This document shows, piece after piece, positions 1 through 11,453 of a stretch of 64,000 nt of DNA. Under the pieces are notes generated by a model that was given only the letters and a program-made list of their open reading frames with translations, had not been told where the DNA came from and did not search any database. The translations under genes were made by a program, and so were the position numbers. Source of the DNA: Staphylococcus durrellii (GTDB lineage Bacteria; Bacillota; Bacilli; Staphylococcales; Staphylococcaceae). Within the stretch, counting starts at the first letter, position 1. The number at the start of each line of letters is the position of its first letter. The stretch spans positions 1,612,001-1,676,000 of the forward strand of contig NZ_JADIIO010000001.1 in NCBI RefSeq assembly GCF_015594545.1. The letters run 5' to 3'.

Positions 1-804
1 ACCAAATTTCATTTTGAATGATGTAGCACCTTGTGATAGTGCAAATAACTGATGGCCTAGACAAATACCAAAAAATGGTATTTTACCTAAAATATTTTGA
101 ATCATTGCAACCGCTACCTGCACTTCTTCTGGATCACCAGGGCCATTGGATAACATCACACCATCGGGAGACATTCTAATGATAGCTTCTGCAGACGTAT
201 CATATGGTACTACGGTCACGTTACAACCTCGTGCATTTAATTCCCTCACGATATTTTCCTTTTTACCAAAATCTACTAGCACAACACTGTAGTGGTAACC
301 AGTAGAAATATACGGTGTTTTAGTAGATACAGTAGAAACTTCGTTACGTGGTAATTTTACTGTTTGTAATTGCGCTACTAAACGCTCAATTTCATTTTTA
401 TCATCAGTGAATGCAGCTTTTAACACACCATGTTGTCTAATTTTACGAGTGATACTTCTTGTATCCACACCCGAAATACCGGGCACTTTATATTCAACTA
501 AGACTTCGTGTAATGTTTTTTGGTGTCTAAAGTTACTTGGATTTTTACTTGCTTCTTTAACTACTACACCGTTTAATGTTAACGCAAGTGATTCAAAATC
601 ATCGCGATTAATGCCATAATTTCCAATTAATGGATAAGTAAATGTAATAATTTGACCTGTGTAAGATGGATCTGAAATCGTTTCTTGATATCCTGTCATT
701 GCAGTATTAAAAACAATTTCACCTATTGTTAAATCGTCAGAACCTAATTTATATCCTTCATAATATGAACCGTCTTCAAGAACAAGATAGCGTTTTTGTA
801 ACAT
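1..804 (-). CDS. carA: carbamoyl-phosphate synthase small subunit (partial, C-terminus outside window)
   Basis: Glutamine amidotransferase subunit of carbamoyl-phosphate synthase; it releases ammonia from glutamine for the large subunit (CarB) in pyrimidine and arginine synthesis. The ATG at 804 overlaps the pyrC stop codon (TAATG), showing tight translational coupling in the pyr operon. 268 codons are visible. The N-terminal CarA domain opens with [16 protein letters not shown], and the class I amidotransferase nucleophile is the Cys in FGICLGHQL (about residue 248). The family is usually about 360-370 residues, so roughly 100 residues including the catalytic His/Glu lie beyond position 1. 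The SD is a GGAGG-type site inside the end of pyrC. Confidence 0.96.
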   Translation of the reverse strand, partial: MLQKRYLVLEDGSYYEGYKLGSDDLTIGEIVFNTAMTGYQETISDPSYTGQIITFTYPLIGNYGINRDDFESLALTLNGVVVKEASKNPSNFRHQKTLHEVLVEYKVPGISGVDTRSITRKIRQHGVLKAAFTDDKNEIERLVAQLQTVKLPRNEVSTVSTKTPYISTGYHYSVVLVDFGKKENIVRELNARGCNVTVVPYDTSAEAIIRMSPDGVMLSNGPGDPEEVQVAVAMIQNILGKIPFFGICLGHQLFALSQGATSFKMKFG

Positions 805-2078
805 TACAGTTCCTCCTTAAATTTAACTTCACCATCTACCATTGTTAATACTGGCGTACCGTATACTTGGTAACCTATAAATGGCGTATTAGAAGCTTTT
901 GAATGAAAGTCCTCAGCTCTGATTTCAGTTTTTTTATCTAAATTAATAATTGTTAAATCTGCTAAGCTGCCTTCTTCTAGCCTGCCATATGGTAAGTCAA
1001 ACGTTTGTGCAGGTTTTATTGTTAAGTAATCAACAAGTTGTTGTAATGACCAAAAGCCATTTTTAACAAAGTGAGTATATAGCAATGGAAATGCTGTTTC
1101 ACTGCCTACGATACCAAATGGTGCTTTTACCATTGGTTGCTCTTTTTCTTCCCTAGCATGTGGTGCGTGGTCTGTAGCTATACAATCAATCGTGCCATCT
1201 TCTAATGCATTTATTAATGCTTGTCTATCTTCTTTACTTCTTAATGGTGGGTTCATCTTATAAATAGCATTATCACCTGGTACATCATCTTCTGTTAAAA
1301 GTAAATGGTGTGGCGTTACCTCTGCAGTTACTTTAATACCTGCCTTTTTAGCATCTCTTATTACTCGTACACTTTCTTTAGTCGATACATGGCACACATG
1401 GTAATGTGCATTTGCAGCTTCAGCTAACAGTACGTCTCTAGCTATTTGCACTGCTTCACAAACATTAGGAATACCGGGGATATTTAATTCTTCACTTCTT
1501 TTTCCCTCGTGCATAGCACCACCATAGATTAAACTATTATCTTCACAGTGAGCCACAATTGCTTTATTTACTTTTGCCGCTTTTTGCATTGCTTCATACA
1601 TCATACTAGCTGTTTGAACACCTACGCCATCATCTGTAAATGCAAATGCGCCATTTTCCGCTAAAGCTTTAAAATCGACATGTTCCTTGCCAGCTTGTCT
1701 CACAGTAATAGATGCATATGGTAATACTCTGACACTTGCATTGTTATCAATGATGTTATTTAATGCATTTATATTTTCGACATTGTCTGGTACTGGACGT
1801 GTATTGGGCATTGGGCATACTGTAGTAAAACCACCTCTAGCGGCTGCTTTAGTACCTGTAGCTATTGTTTCTTTATGTTCGCCACCAGGTTCTCTTAAAT
1901 GAACGTGAACATCTACTAATCCAGGTGCAACGAATTGACCTTGTGCATCTATAACTTCTACGTCTTGATTAACTTCAATGTTTTGCGCGATTTGTTTAAT
2001 ATGCTTACCATCTATTAAAATCGAACTTTCTTGTAACTCTCCATTATTTAATACTTTAGCGTTTGTTATTAGTTTCAT
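804..2078 (-). CDS. pyrC: dihydroorotase
   Basis: Catalyses the reversible cyclisation of carbamoyl aspartate to dihydroorotate, the third step of de novo UMP synthesis, in the cytoplasm. 424 residues, the usual length for the Gram-positive class I enzyme. The amidohydrolase metal motif [11 protein letters not shown] is at about residues 56-66, PMPNTRP follows at about 90, and ATDHAPH near 300 supplies the late catalytic Asp. It lies one base downstream of pyrB and overlaps carA by one base, so it is co-transcribed with both. Nothing abnormal is seen. Confidence 0.97.
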   Translation of the reverse strand: MKLITNAKVLNNGELQESSILIDGKHIKQIAQNIEVNQDVEVIDAQGQFVAPGLVDVHVHLREPGGEHKETIATGTKAAARGGFTTVCPMPNTRPVPDNVENINALNNIIDNNASVRVLPYASITVRQAGKEHVDFKALAENGAFAFTDDGVGVQTASMMYEAMQKAAKVNKAIVAHCEDNSLIYGGAMHEGKRSEELNIPGIPNVCEAVQIARDVLLAEAANAHYHVCHVSTKESVRVIRDAKKAGIKVTAEVTPHHLLLTEDDVPGDNAIYKMNPPLRSKEDRQALINALEDGTIDCIATDHAPHAREEKEQPMVKAPFGIVGSETAFPLLYTHFVKNGFWSLQQLVDYLTIKPAQTFDLPYGRLEEGSLADLTIINLDKKTEIRAEDFHSKASNTPFIGYQVYGTPVLTMVDGEVKFKEEL

Positions 2079-2079
2079 A

Positions 2080-2991
<912 letters not shown>

Positions 2992-3005
2992 TCACTTTAA
3001 TTATT

Positions 3006-4238
3006 TTACGTTGATTGCTTTGGCAAAATTAGGTTTAGGATAATGCCAGATAAAGCAGCTAACGCCATACCTTCTATTTGTAAATTTACGCCTATCGGTT
3101 TGAGATTTAACATTAAATTACCTACACCGACAACGAGAATAACAGAAGCGATAACTAAATTGCGATTTTGAGCGAAATCAATTTCACTCTCGACTAACAT
3201 CCGTAATCCGCTTGAAGCGATAATACCAAATAATAGAATCGACACACCACCCATAACGGGCGTAGGAATTGATGAAATTAGTGCGGTAAACTTCCCTATA
3301 AATCCTAAGATGATTGCTATGATTGCAGCGCCACCAATAACATAAATACTATAAATTTTAGTAATAGCTAAAACGCCGATGTTTTCACCATAAGTTGTAC
3401 TTGGTGGGCCACCGATAACACTTGCTACCATCGTTGAAACACCATCTCCAATTATTGATTTATCTAAACCAGGATCCTTGAAAAAGTTTTTGCCTACTAT
3501 TTTATTAATGACCATTTGGTGGCCTATGTGTTCACTGACCGTCACAAACACAATGGGGACCATGACTAAGACGAGCCCTAGATGAAACGATGGATGATAA
3601 TCTTTAAACGGTAAATATATATCTGGTAGTTGTAACCATTTAGCTTTAACAATAGTGCTAAAATGAACGATTCCCATAAATGAAGCAACTATATAACCAG
3701 CGACAATACCGATTAACACTGGTATTAAAGAAAGGAAGCCTTTGAAAAATCCTTGTACAATTACTGTTACTATTAAAGTGACTAACGCTACGATTAAGTA
3801 ACTTAAATTGTAACCTTTCATGTCACTAGCATTTTCGTACATTGCCATGTTTACAGCCGTTGGAGCTAAGCTCAAACCTATAACCATGATTACTGGTCCT
3901 ACAACGACTGGTGGTAATAACCGCATAAGCCAGTCTGTTCCACTTAATCTAATTGCAATACCTATGATGACGTACATCAAGCCACTCATAAATAAAGCAA
4001 TTAACATATCACCTAAACTGTGTGAATGAAGTCCACTAATAATCGGAGTTATAAACGCGAAACTAGAACCTAAATAGGCTGGTATTTTGGCTTGAGTGAT
4101 GAGTATGTATATTAACGTGCCTATACCTGAAGCAAGCAATGCTGCTGATATAGGCAAACCTGTGAGAAATGGTACTAAAACAGTCGACCCAAACATGGCA
4201 AATAGATGTTGCGTGCTTAAGAATGCCCATTGTCCCAT
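3006..4238 (-). CDS. pyrP: uracil permease, N-terminus interrupted by an in-frame TGA
   Basis: NCS2-family uracil:proton symporter of the membrane. The intact reading frame from the ATG at 4238 gives 410 residues with about 12-14 membrane segments and the signature GGPPSTTYGENIGVLA. The native start appears to be the ATG at 4304, which has an AGAGGAAG SD nine bases upstream. From there the frame reads MRNEEMFERTVKPVLDV, then TGA (4251-4253), then DKPK before the 4238 ATG. VLDV-x-(D/E)-(K/R)-P-K is the conserved family N-terminus as I recall it, so the TGA replaces one residue. The first membrane helix starts after 4238, so reinitiation could still give a near-complete transporter. Functional state is uncertain. 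Confidence 0.85.
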   Translation of the reverse strand: MGQWAFLSTQHLFAMFGSTVLVPFLTGLPISAALLASGIGTLIYILITQAKIPAYLGSSFAFITPIISGLHSHSLGDMLIALFMSGLMYVIIGIAIRLSGTDWLMRLLPPVVVGPVIMVIGLSLAPTAVNMAMYENASDMKGYNLSYLIVALVTLIVTVIVQGFFKGFLSLIPVLIGIVAGYIVASFMGIVHFSTIVKAKWLQLPDIYLPFKDYHPSFHLGLVLVMVPIVFVTVSEHIGHQMVINKIVGKNFFKDPGLDKSIIGDGVSTMVASVIGGPPSTTYGENIGVLAITKIYSIYVIGGAAIIAIILGFIGKFTALISSIPTPVMGGVSILLFGIIASSGLRMLVESEIDFAQNRNLVIASVILVVGVGNLMLNLKPIGVNLQIEGMALAALSGIILNLILPKQST

Positions 4239-4324
4239 TTTAGGTTTGTCTCACACGTCTAAAACAGGTTTGACTGTTCTTTCAAACATTTCTTCATTTC
4301 TCATAATTTGTCACTTCCTCTCAT

Positions 4325-4496
4325 AAAAAAAGCTCTTTACATATTTTCATGTAAAGAGACTAAAAAAGTTTACACCCTTACAGTTAAAGAAAGTCATATT
4401 AAACTAACTTCAACATAAAGCTATAGGTATAAATGCAACCATAGATTTGCATCTATGGTTGTCCCTTTTTCAGTCTCTCGTACTGATTTAAAAGGT
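4325..4496 (-). promoter_or_regulatory. pyrR-pyrP intercistronic PyrR-type attenuator
   Basis: Read on the minus strand from the pyrR stop: a stem-loop with a PyrR-like binding loop, CAGTACGAGAGACTG (4471-4485); a perfect 11-bp hairpin CAACCATAGAT/ATCTATGGTTG (4436-4461); and an intrinsic terminator with a 10-bp stem CTCTTTACAT/ATGTAAAGAG (4333-4358) followed by seven U (4325-4331). This matches the known Firmicutes scheme in which UMP-bound PyrR favours termination before pyrP. The binding loop departs from the usual UCCAGAGAGG core more than the first leader does. The antiterminator pairing was not folded. Confidence 0.75.
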
Positions 4497-5024
4497 CTAT
4501 TCAATTACTACTGCATTTTTATTATCAATTTCTTCTAAATAGACAGAAACATCCTCATTACGAGCAGTAGGAATATTTTTACCTACAAAGTCTGCTCTAA
4601 TCGGTAATTCTCTATGTCCTCTATCTACTAACGTTGCTAATCCAATTTTGTTAGGTCTAGCATGTTGTAAAATAGCATCTAAAGAAGCTCTTACTGTTCT
4701 GCCGGTATACAAAACATCATCAATAATGACCACAATCTTGTTTGTAATATCGACTCCAATTTCGTAAGATTTGTCACCATTACTATCATTTACATGCTCT
4801 AAATCATCACGAAATAGCGTAATATCAATTGTACCAGTTGGCACTTCTTGAGATTCAATCATTGCGATTTTTTGTTGGATTCTATTAGCCAAAAAAGCGC
4901 CACGTGTTTTTATACCTATTAAAATAAGGTCTTCTGTGCCTTTATTATACTCTAAAATTTCGTGTGCAATACGTGTAACCGTTCTTTGAATGCCTGCTTC
5001 GTCCATAATAATACGTTCTGTCAT
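4497..5024 (-). CDS. pyrR: bifunctional pyr operon attenuator / uracil phosphoribosyltransferase PyrR
   Basis: RNA-binding regulator that senses UMP/UTP and attenuates pyr transcription; it also has weak uracil phosphoribosyltransferase activity. The start is the ATG at 5024 ([22 protein letters not shown]), which gives the usual 175 residues. A longer in-frame extension to 5126 runs through the leader terminator and is not credible. The PRPP-binding motif [21 protein letters not shown] is near residues 95-115. The SD (GTGGGTG) is weak. First gene of the operon, preceded by its own attenuator. Confidence 0.95.
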   Translation of the reverse strand: MTERIIMDEAGIQRTVTRIAHEILEYNKGTEDLILIGIKTRGAFLANRIQQKIAMIESQEVPTGTIDITLFRDDLEHVNDSNGDKSYEIGVDITNKIVVIIDDVLYTGRTVRASLDAILQHARPNKIGLATLVDRGHRELPIRADFVGKNIPTARNEDVSVYLEEIDNKNAVVIE

Positions 5025-5060
5025 AAGGCACACCCACTTTCTTTTAGTCATTGAGATATT

Positions 5061-5330
5061 AAAAAAACCCCATATCTTCAATTGAAGATATGAGGTATTA
5101 CCAGAAAAAATCTCAAAGTATAACAAGCGATAACGAGCTTAACTCAGTTGATATCTCAAATTATACTTAGTGCATTTAAAATACACTACTTTATTAATAG
5201 ATGTTTATTAGACACTATAATATATTTTTTCTTGGTTCATATCTTTGAAGCCTCTCTGGACTCCCAATTAAAGATGACCGATTTCTTATTAAACTGTCAC
5301 CATTTTAACCTACATTTATATGCAAGTCAA
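5061..5330 (-). promoter_or_regulatory. pyr operon promoter and PyrR attenuator leader
   Basis: Promoter on the minus strand: -35 TTGACT (5325-5330), a 17-bp spacer, -10 TAAAAT (5302-5307). About 40 bases downstream lies AGTCCAGAGAGGCT (5249-5262), an exact match to the PyrR-binding loop consensus. The leader ends in a 22-bp palindrome (5071-5092, arms CATATCTTCAA) followed by seven U (5061-5067), which is the intrinsic terminator before pyrR. By analogy with Bacillus, excess UMP stabilises the loop and allows the terminator to form. Confidence 0.85.
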
Positions 5331-5364
5331 TAATCAGCTTATTTATATAGTTAATAATTAAAGA

Positions 5365-6282
5365 TTATACATCTGTACGACGCAATTCATCTAATAATTG
5401 TGTGAATGACTCTGGTAATGGTGCTTTTTTTTCAATATATTCATTTGTAACCGGATGATCAAAACCGATGATACCGGCGTGTAATGCTTGTCCATCTAGA
5501 TCTAAAGTCTTTCTAGGACCATATTTGGGATCTCCAGCCAATGGAAAGCCAATATATTTCATGTGCACACGAATTTGGTGTGTACGTCCCGTTTCTAACT
5601 GGCATTCAATTAAAGTAAAGTTATTAAAATGTTCTTTAACATTAAAATGTGTGATAGCTTCTTTACCATCATCAACAACGTCCATTGATTGACGGTCGTT
5701 CTTGTTACGACCGATTGGCGCATCAACAGTACCATAATCATGTGGAATATTGCCGTGTACAAGTGCTGTATATTTACGCGTTACCGTTTTGTCTATAAGT
5801 TGTTCTACTAAACTTCTATGTGCCACATCATTTTTAGCCACCATTAGTAAACCCGAAGTATCTTTGTCAATTCTATGCACTATTCCTGGTCTTACTTCCC
5901 CATTGATACCAGAAAGATTTTTCATTTGATACATTAATCCATTCACCAATGTACCTGTATAATGACCTGCTGAAGGATGCACAACCATACCTTTTGGTTT
6001 ATAAACAATTGCCACATCGTCATCTTCATAGTAAATGTCTAAATTTAAATTTTCTGGGACGATGTCCGCTTCGACAATTTCTTTTTCAGTAACTTCAATT
6101 TTGTCATTCATTTTTACTTTATAATTTGATTTTACATCTTTACCGTTAACTTTAATTAGCTTTTCTTTGATCCAATCTTGCATTTGTGTACGTGACCAAT
6201 CCGAATTTAGTTCAGTCAACACCTTATCTATTCGCTGACCTACATCAGCTGAACTTCCAATATTAAAATTATGTGTAGTCAT
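5365..6282 (-). CDS. rluD: 23S rRNA pseudouridine synthase, RluD family
   Basis: Converts uridines in 23S rRNA (helix 69 in the E. coli enzyme) to pseudouridine. 305 residues. An N-terminal S4 RNA-binding domain (about 14-75) is followed by the RluA/RluD catalytic domain with GIVHRIDKDTSGLLMVAKN near 135-155; the Asp in HRIDKDTSG is the catalytic residue. It starts 13 bases downstream of lspA, the standard lspA-rluD pair of Firmicutes. The precise target uridines in this species are an inference. Confidence 0.93.
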   Translation of the reverse strand: MTTHNFNIGSSADVGQRIDKVLTELNSDWSRTQMQDWIKEKLIKVNGKDVKSNYKVKMNDKIEVTEKEIVEADIVPENLNLDIYYEDDDVAIVYKPKGMVVHPSAGHYTGTLVNGLMYQMKNLSGINGEVRPGIVHRIDKDTSGLLMVAKNDVAHRSLVEQLIDKTVTRKYTALVHGNIPHDYGTVDAPIGRNKNDRQSMDVVDDGKEAITHFNVKEHFNNFTLIECQLETGRTHQIRVHMKYIGFPLAGDPKYGPRKTLDLDGQALHAGIIGFDHPVTNEYIEKKAPLPESFTQLLDELRRTDV

Positions 6283-6295
6283 TAAATACTCCTAT

Positions 6296-6772
6296 CTATT
6301 TTCCTTTTTTAACATCCGTAACAAGCGCTATGATGATTAGTATTACGCCTATTGTTAAACTTGAATCAGCTACGTTGAAAATTGGAAAATTATATCCAAA
6401 AATATACGTATCTATAAAATCCACTACTTCGCCATGAAGTACACGGTCAATAAAATTACCTAATGCACCGGCAAATAATAGACTTAAGGCAATTTGCATA
6501 AACAAATTATTTTTAGCTTCTTTAATATAAAAAACTACTAAAATGACTAGAATAATTATTGTAATAATAAAAAAGAAACTCATTTTACCACTTAATATGC
6601 CCCAGGCAGCTCCGTTGTTACGGTGTGATGTAATGTTTAAAAAACCCGGTATAACTTCAAAATAATCGCCAATTCGCATAGAAGCTGCAATAATAAATTT
6701 TGTTACTTGGTCCAAAATTAAAATAAGTACGGCGATAAATAAAGAAGTGCCGATATAATACTGACGCTTCAT
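6296..6772 (-). CDS. lspA: lipoprotein signal peptidase (signal peptidase II)
   Basis: Membrane aspartyl protease that cleaves prolipoprotein signal peptides ahead of the lipid-modified Cys. 158 residues with four hydrophobic segments. The motifs NNGAAWG (near 52) and ALGNFIDRVLHGEVVDFID (near 105-122) carry the two catalytic Asp residues. The upstream 200 bases contain the ileS terminator, so lspA-rluD form their own transcription unit. Confidence 0.96.
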   Translation of the reverse strand: MKRQYYIGTSLFIAVLILILDQVTKFIIAASMRIGDYFEVIPGFLNITSHRNNGAAWGILSGKMSFFFIITIIILVILVVFYIKEAKNNLFMQIALSLLFAGALGNFIDRVLHGEVVDFIDTYIFGYNFPIFNVADSSLTIGVILIIIALVTDVKKGK

Positions 6773-6930
6773 GATTGTGCCTCCTATATCACTTTACAAC
6801 ATAATACATTATAGCTTACTCACCACTATAAAAAAAGTTTGAGTTTATGTAATAAAGTTTTACTTGCTTCATTTTAATTTAATTTTTACATAAATAGAAG
6901 TTATTAATATAAAATTTCATCAAATTAAAA

Positions 6931-6966
6931 ACCTAGACAAATTATTAAAAGTAAATTTGTCTAGGT
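6931..6966 (-). terminator. intrinsic terminator of ileS
   Basis: 13-bp perfect stem (acctagacaaatt 6931-6943 and its complement 6954-6966) just downstream of the ileS stop. On the minus strand it is followed by a short U-rich stretch. Confidence 0.85.
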
Positions 6967-6978
6967 CATTGTCTATTA

Positions 6979-9729
6979 TTAAACTAATGTTTTGACTACT
7001 TCTTGGCATCTAGGACATAAGTGATCTAGTTCGCCTACTGAACCTAATTCTGTGCTGTAATTCCAGCAACGCTCACATTTTTCACCTTCTGCATGTTCAA
7101 TACGAATATCTCCATATTGATAAGCTGTTCCACCTTCAACGTTAGAAGCAACCTCAACTTGAGAAGTAATAAACAATTGTTCTAAATCTGAAAATTGTTG
7201 TAAGAACTCAGAAGGTTTAAAGTTATCATTGTCTCCGATAATAACTTTAGCTTCTAATGATTTACCAATTACTTTCTCATTACGCGCTACTTCTAATGCA
7301 CGGTTAACATCATCGCGTAATTTCATAAGCTTATTCCACTTTTCTAATAAAGCTGAGTCCACTTTTTCTACTTTAGGCATATGCGTTAAATGCACGCTAT
7401 CCTCAGTTACATGAGGAATATGAGACCAAACTTCATCGGCAGTGTGTGCCAAGATTGGTGCTAATAATTTAGTCATATCTACAATGATACGATAAAGTAC
7501 TGTTTGCATACTACGACGTTTATGCGCATCACGTGCTTCGATATATAGAATATCCTTACCATAATCTAAATAGAAGTTACTTAACTCAACATTAATAAAG
7601 TTTTGTACTTCTTGATAAATATCTAGATAATCGAAATTATCGTAATGTTCTAATGTGTTTGCAGTAAATTCACGCAATCTATTTAATAAGTACTTATCTA
7701 CCTCAAGTAACTCATCTTCAAGCACTGCATTTACCTGAGGATCAAAGTCATTTATATTTCCTAACATAAATCTTAGTGTGTTTCTTATTTTTCTATAAAC
7801 ATCTGAAGTTTGCTTTAAGATTTCATCAGAAATACGTACATCGGCTAAATAATCTACACTACTTACCCATAAACGTGCAATATCTGCACCTTTTTGTTTA
7901 ATAATTTGTTCCGGTACAATCGTATTACCTAATGATTTACTCATTTTCTTACCTTCGCCATCCATTACGAAACCATGAGATAATAACATCTTATATGGCG
8001 ATTGTTCCCTAGTTGCTACCGCTGTAGTAATAGAAGAGTTAAACCAACCACGATATTGGTCACTACCTTCAAGATATAAATCTGCTGGGAATGATAATTC
8101 TGGTCTAACTTCTAACACACCTCTATGAGATGAACCTGAGTCGAACCATACATCCATGATGTCCGTTTCTTTCGTAAACTCACCATTAGGACTTCCATCG
8201 TAAGTGAATCCCTCTGGCAATAAATCTTTAGCTTCTCTTTCAAACCACACATTGGAACCGTGTTGTTCAAATAAATCAGCTACATGATTTACTGTTTCAG
8301 AAGTCATGATAATATCGCCGTTTTCAGCATAAAACACAGGTAATGGTACACCCCATACACGTTGACGTGAAATTACCCATTCACCACGATCACGAACCAT
8401 ATTGTAAATACGTGTTTTACCCCAGTCTACTTTGAAGTTAGTTTGGTCAACCGCATCTAAGATATCCGTTCTTACTTTATCAATAGAAGCAAACCATTGT
8501 GGCGTAGCTCTAAAGATAACTGGTTTCTTAGTACGCCAATCGTGAGGATAACTATGTGTAATGAAGTCTAATTTTAATAGTGCACCTTTTTCAGTTAATA
8601 AATCAGTAATAGGTTTATTAGCTTTATCATAAAATTGTCCAGCAAATTGTCCAGCTTCTTCAGTGAACACACCTTTATCATCTACCGGACTAATCACTGG
8701 TAAATCATATTTTTGAGATACGATATAGTCGTCTTCCCCGTGACCTGGAGCCGTATGAACACAACCAGTACCAGCGTCAGTAGTAACGTGCGTACCATTA
8801 ATAACTAGAGATGTTCTGTCTACAAATGGATGTTGTGTTTCTACATATTCTAACTCAGAACCTTTAAATTCTTTTTCTAATGTAATATCTTCTTCGTTCC
8901 AACCAATTTGTTCTGCAACATCACTTACAAGATCTTCGCCGATAATATATTTTTCACCGTTAACGTTATATTGACCATAAGTTAATTCAGGATGAACAGT
9001 TATAGCTACATTTGAAGGTAAAGTCCATGGTGTAGTTGTCCAAATAATAAATTTAGCGTTATTATCGACAACATCTTTACCGTCTTTAACATTAAATGCT
9101 ACATAGATTGATGCCGAACGTTTATCATGGTATTCAATTTCAGCTTCAGCTAAAGATGACTCACTTGAAGGTGACCAATAAACTGGTTTTTTACCTTTGT
9201 AAATTAAGCCTTTATCAGCCATCTCTCCAAACAAGCGAATTTGAGCAGCTTCATATTCTGGTTTTAAAGTGATATAAGGGTTGTTAAAGTCACCTTGTAC
9301 ACCAAGACGTTTAAAATCTTTCTTTTGCAGTTCAATTTGTTCTAATGCGAATTCTTCACATTTTTTTCTAAAGTCAGCAATTGACATTTCTTTACGTTTA
9401 ACGCCTTTTTTAGTCAATGCTTGTTCAATTGGTAAACCATGTGTATCCCAACCAGGTACATATGGTGCGTAAAATCCTTGCATCGTTTTATATCGTACGA
9501 TGATATCTTTTAGTATTTTATTAAGTGCGTGTCCCATGTGTAATGATCCATTCGCGTATGGAGGACCATCATGTAGAATATATGAGGCATTTCCTTCATT
9601 TTGGGCTAATGCTTTGAAATAAATATTGTTAGCTTCCCATTCTTCTTGGATTTTTGGTTCTTTATTTGGCAGACCTCCACGCATTGGAAAATCTGTTTTT
9701 GGCATTAATAACGTTTCTTTATAATCCAT
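6979..9729 (-). CDS. ileS: isoleucyl-tRNA synthetase
   Basis: Charges tRNA-Ile; class I synthetase. Start chosen at the ATG 9729 ([19 protein letters not shown]), because an AAGGAG SD lies eight bases upstream; the GTG nine bases earlier overlaps that SD. 916 residues, as in S. aureus. The HIGH-equivalent [16 protein letters not shown] is near 55-70, followed by the CP1 editing domain, KKMSKSLGN near 595, and a C-terminal zinc site CERCWNYS...CPRC. This is the housekeeping (mupirocin-sensitive) type rather than the plasmid MupA type, judged from overall similarity. Controlled by the T-box upstream. Confidence 0.97.
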   Translation of the reverse strand: MDYKETLLMPKTDFPMRGGLPNKEPKIQEEWEANNIYFKALAQNEGNASYILHDGPPYANGSLHMGHALNKILKDIIVRYKTMQGFYAPYVPGWDTHGLPIEQALTKKGVKRKEMSIADFRKKCEEFALEQIELQKKDFKRLGVQGDFNNPYITLKPEYEAAQIRLFGEMADKGLIYKGKKPVYWSPSSESSLAEAEIEYHDKRSASIYVAFNVKDGKDVVDNNAKFIIWTTTPWTLPSNVAITVHPELTYGQYNVNGEKYIIGEDLVSDVAEQIGWNEEDITLEKEFKGSELEYVETQHPFVDRTSLVINGTHVTTDAGTGCVHTAPGHGEDDYIVSQKYDLPVISPVDDKGVFTEEAGQFAGQFYDKANKPITDLLTEKGALLKLDFITHSYPHDWRTKKPVIFRATPQWFASIDKVRTDILDAVDQTNFKVDWGKTRIYNMVRDRGEWVISRQRVWGVPLPVFYAENGDIIMTSETVNHVADLFEQHGSNVWFEREAKDLLPEGFTYDGSPNGEFTKETDIMDVWFDSGSSHRGVLEVRPELSFPADLYLEGSDQYRGWFNSSITTAVATREQSPYKMLLSHGFVMDGEGKKMSKSLGNTIVPEQIIKQKGADIARLWVSSVDYLADVRISDEILKQTSDVYRKIRNTLRFMLGNINDFDPQVNAVLEDELLEVDKYLLNRLREFTANTLEHYDNFDYLDIYQEVQNFINVELSNFYLDYGKDILYIEARDAHKRRSMQTVLYRIIVDMTKLLAPILAHTADEVWSHIPHVTEDSVHLTHMPKVEKVDSALLEKWNKLMKLRDDVNRALEVARNEKVIGKSLEAKVIIGDNDNFKPSEFLQQFSDLEQLFITSQVEVASNVEGGTAYQYGDIRIEHAEGEKCERCWNYSTELGSVGELDHLCPRCQEVVKTLV

Positions 9730-9767
9730 CGGTTCCACTCCTTCTACTTTGCTAAAAAATTAAAACT

Positions 9768-9956
9768 AAAAAAAGAACTCTAAATTCAATTAACAGGGAC
9801 GATTAAACCGCGTTACCACCCTGATTAACTCAACTTAGAGTTCTCTCATAAACATCTTTTATTGTCGTATAGCAGTGATATAAGTAACTTGTATATATTA
9901 GGCTCACACCATTCCTAATTCGCTGAATTATACTTACAGTTACTTACGCGTCTGCT
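9768..9956 (-). ncRNA. T-box leader (isoleucine)
   Basis: Untranslated leader of ileS. The T-box core AGGGTGGTAACGCGG (complement of 9808-9822) lies before a terminator whose 20-base arms are at 9774-9793 and 9826-9845, with a U-run ending near 9769. Upstream, ACTTATATCACTGC could carry an AUC isoleucine specifier, which fits the downstream gene. Uncharged tRNA-Ile is expected to stabilise the antiterminator. Confidence 0.92.
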
Positions 9957-9959
9957 AAA

Positions 9960-10583
9960 TTATTTAGATGTGCTATCATCTGATTCTGATGACGCTACAT
10001 CTTCTGTTACGGCTTGTTGCTCAGCCTCAGCTTGAGCTTTCATCGCTTTTTCTTCTTCTGTTAAATCATTATCGTGTAAATGATTAATATTTTCTTCAGT
10101 AACTTGCGCTGAATCTAAATCGTAATTTAATAAGTAATCCCAATCTTCACTCTTCAACAAATCTAATTGAGCTTCTACTAACATACGGAAACGGGATCTA
10201 AAGATTTTAGATTGGCGCTTCATATCTTCAGTTTGGAAAGATAATCTACGTGATTTTTCGATAGCATCGTTAACGATTTGGTTAGCCTGTGCCTGAGCTT
10301 TAGCAACAGTTGCTTCTGCATCTTTAGTTGCTGCAGCTTTTGTTTCTTCACCTGCATGTTGAGCTTGAACAAGGGCATCACTTACAGATTGATGCACATC
10401 TTTATATGATTGGATGTTCGTTTCTTTATCTTCAATTACTTGTTCTAATTGTCTTTTATCTTCTTTCAGACGTTCAATTTCAGTACTAAGTTGATCTAAA
10501 TAACTTTCAACTTCAGTAGGTTCAAATCCATTTTTTACAGTAGTAAATGTCTTACTTTTAATTTCATTTGGTGTAAAAGGCAT
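9960..10583 (-). CDS. divIVA: DivIVA family cell division / polarity protein
   Basis: Coiled-coil protein that recognises curved membrane at the septum and poles. 207 residues. The N-terminus MPFTPNEIKSKTFTTVKNGF is the conserved lipid-binding DivIVA domain, followed by a long heptad coiled coil (about 30-160) and an acidic Glu/Ser-rich tail. It sits at the end of the ylm cluster just before the ileS leader, the standard Firmicutes position. Confidence 0.95.
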   Translation of the reverse strand: MPFTPNEIKSKTFTTVKNGFEPTEVESYLDQLSTEIERLKEDKRQLEQVIEDKETNIQSYKDVHQSVSDALVQAQHAGEETKAAATKDAEATVAKAQAQANQIVNDAIEKSRRLSFQTEDMKRQSKIFRSRFRMLVEAQLDLLKSEDWDYLLNYDLDSAQVTEENINHLHDNDLTEEEKAMKAQAEAEQQAVTEDVASSESDDSTSK

Positions 10584-10682
10584 TGGATATCCTCCCTCTA
10601 TAATACACTATTTTATTTAGTCAGAAAATATGCATTTTAACATACTTTGTTCATCTTTAATTATACATAACGTCATTATACA

Positions 10683-11453
10683 TTATTTAAAGAGTGTTTT
10701 GTAAGATATATGCACTTTATCTTTTTTTGTTTTGCCACCAATCTCTATTATCATTGCTCTGCCATATCCTTGCACGGATATTAAATCATCACTAGCTAAT
10801 TGAAAATCAACAGAATCAATAATGGTATGATTGACTTTAACTTTTTTCTTTTCAATCAATTGTTTAGCTATGGAACGAGACTTTCTAATAATATCTTTCA
10901 ATACTACATCAAGTCTTAAACCACTTACATTTGCTTCAAAATATTTCCAATTCTCATTAGATTGTATCATAGAATTAAATGGAATAGAATTAAGTTCCAC
11001 TGTCGCACCTTTGATACGCGTTAATTGTAATATAATATAAGATTCTAATTGTTTTGTCAAAGTAAATTGTATTCGTTCATTGACAATAATATCACCCAAT
11101 TGATCCCGTTCGATACCTAGTGACATAATCGTTCCTAATACATTTTGATGTTGTAGCGTTACAAATTTTTGAGGGTAGTCTATCTCTATTAAACTAATTT
11201 CAAAATCTTCTTCTTGTGGCTCAAAATAACTAGGCGCAATAATCGCTCTCTTACGTTCACTATATTGACCGCCGAATAGCGTAACTTCTAATTCATCAAA
11301 ACTCCCTATGATCACCTTTAAAATATATTGACCTCTAGGGTCAAGAAAATGAGTCAATACTGGTGAATATTGTTCATTAGCTTGATTACATTTATCTAAC
11401 AATATATCAATAATTTCATGCTCTTCTCGTCTAAAATGTTGGTATATATCTAT
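10683..11453 (-). CDS. ylmH: YlmH-type S4-domain RNA-binding protein with an apparent AUA start codon
   Basis: S4-domain protein of the ylm cluster; homologues bind 50S/peptidyl-tRNA complexes (RqcP-like roles) and affect division. The S4 domain is C-terminal (LRLDVVLKDIIRKSRSIAKQLIEKKKVKVNH). Reading the frame upstream gives xDIYQHFRREEHEIIDILLDKC, which matches the family N-terminus MDIYQHFRREE. The first codon x is ATA (11451-11453), directly after an in-frame TAA. An AGGAG SD lies eight bases before this ATA, ideal spacing. No ATG, GTG or TTG exists before the TTG at 11402, which has no SD. Full length from ATA is 256 residues. Either AUA is used or the start is mutated. Confidence 0.85.
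   Translation of the reverse strand: MDIYQHFRREEHEIIDILLDKCNQANEQYSPVLTHFLDPRGQYILKVIIGSFDELEVTLFGGQYSERKRAIIAPSYFEPQEEDFEISLIEIDYPQKFVTLQHQNVLGTIMSLGIERDQLGDIIVNERIQFTLTKQLESYIILQLTRIKGATVELNSIPFNSMIQSNENWKYFEANVSGLRLDVVLKDIIRKSRSIAKQLIEKKKVKVNHTIIDSVDFQLASDDLISVQGYGRAMIIEIGGKTKKDKVHISYKTLFK

Noticed and set aside
5025..5126. N-terminal extension of PyrR
   Set aside because: The in-frame codons cover the leader terminator palindrome; the family start is [11 protein letters not shown] at 5024.
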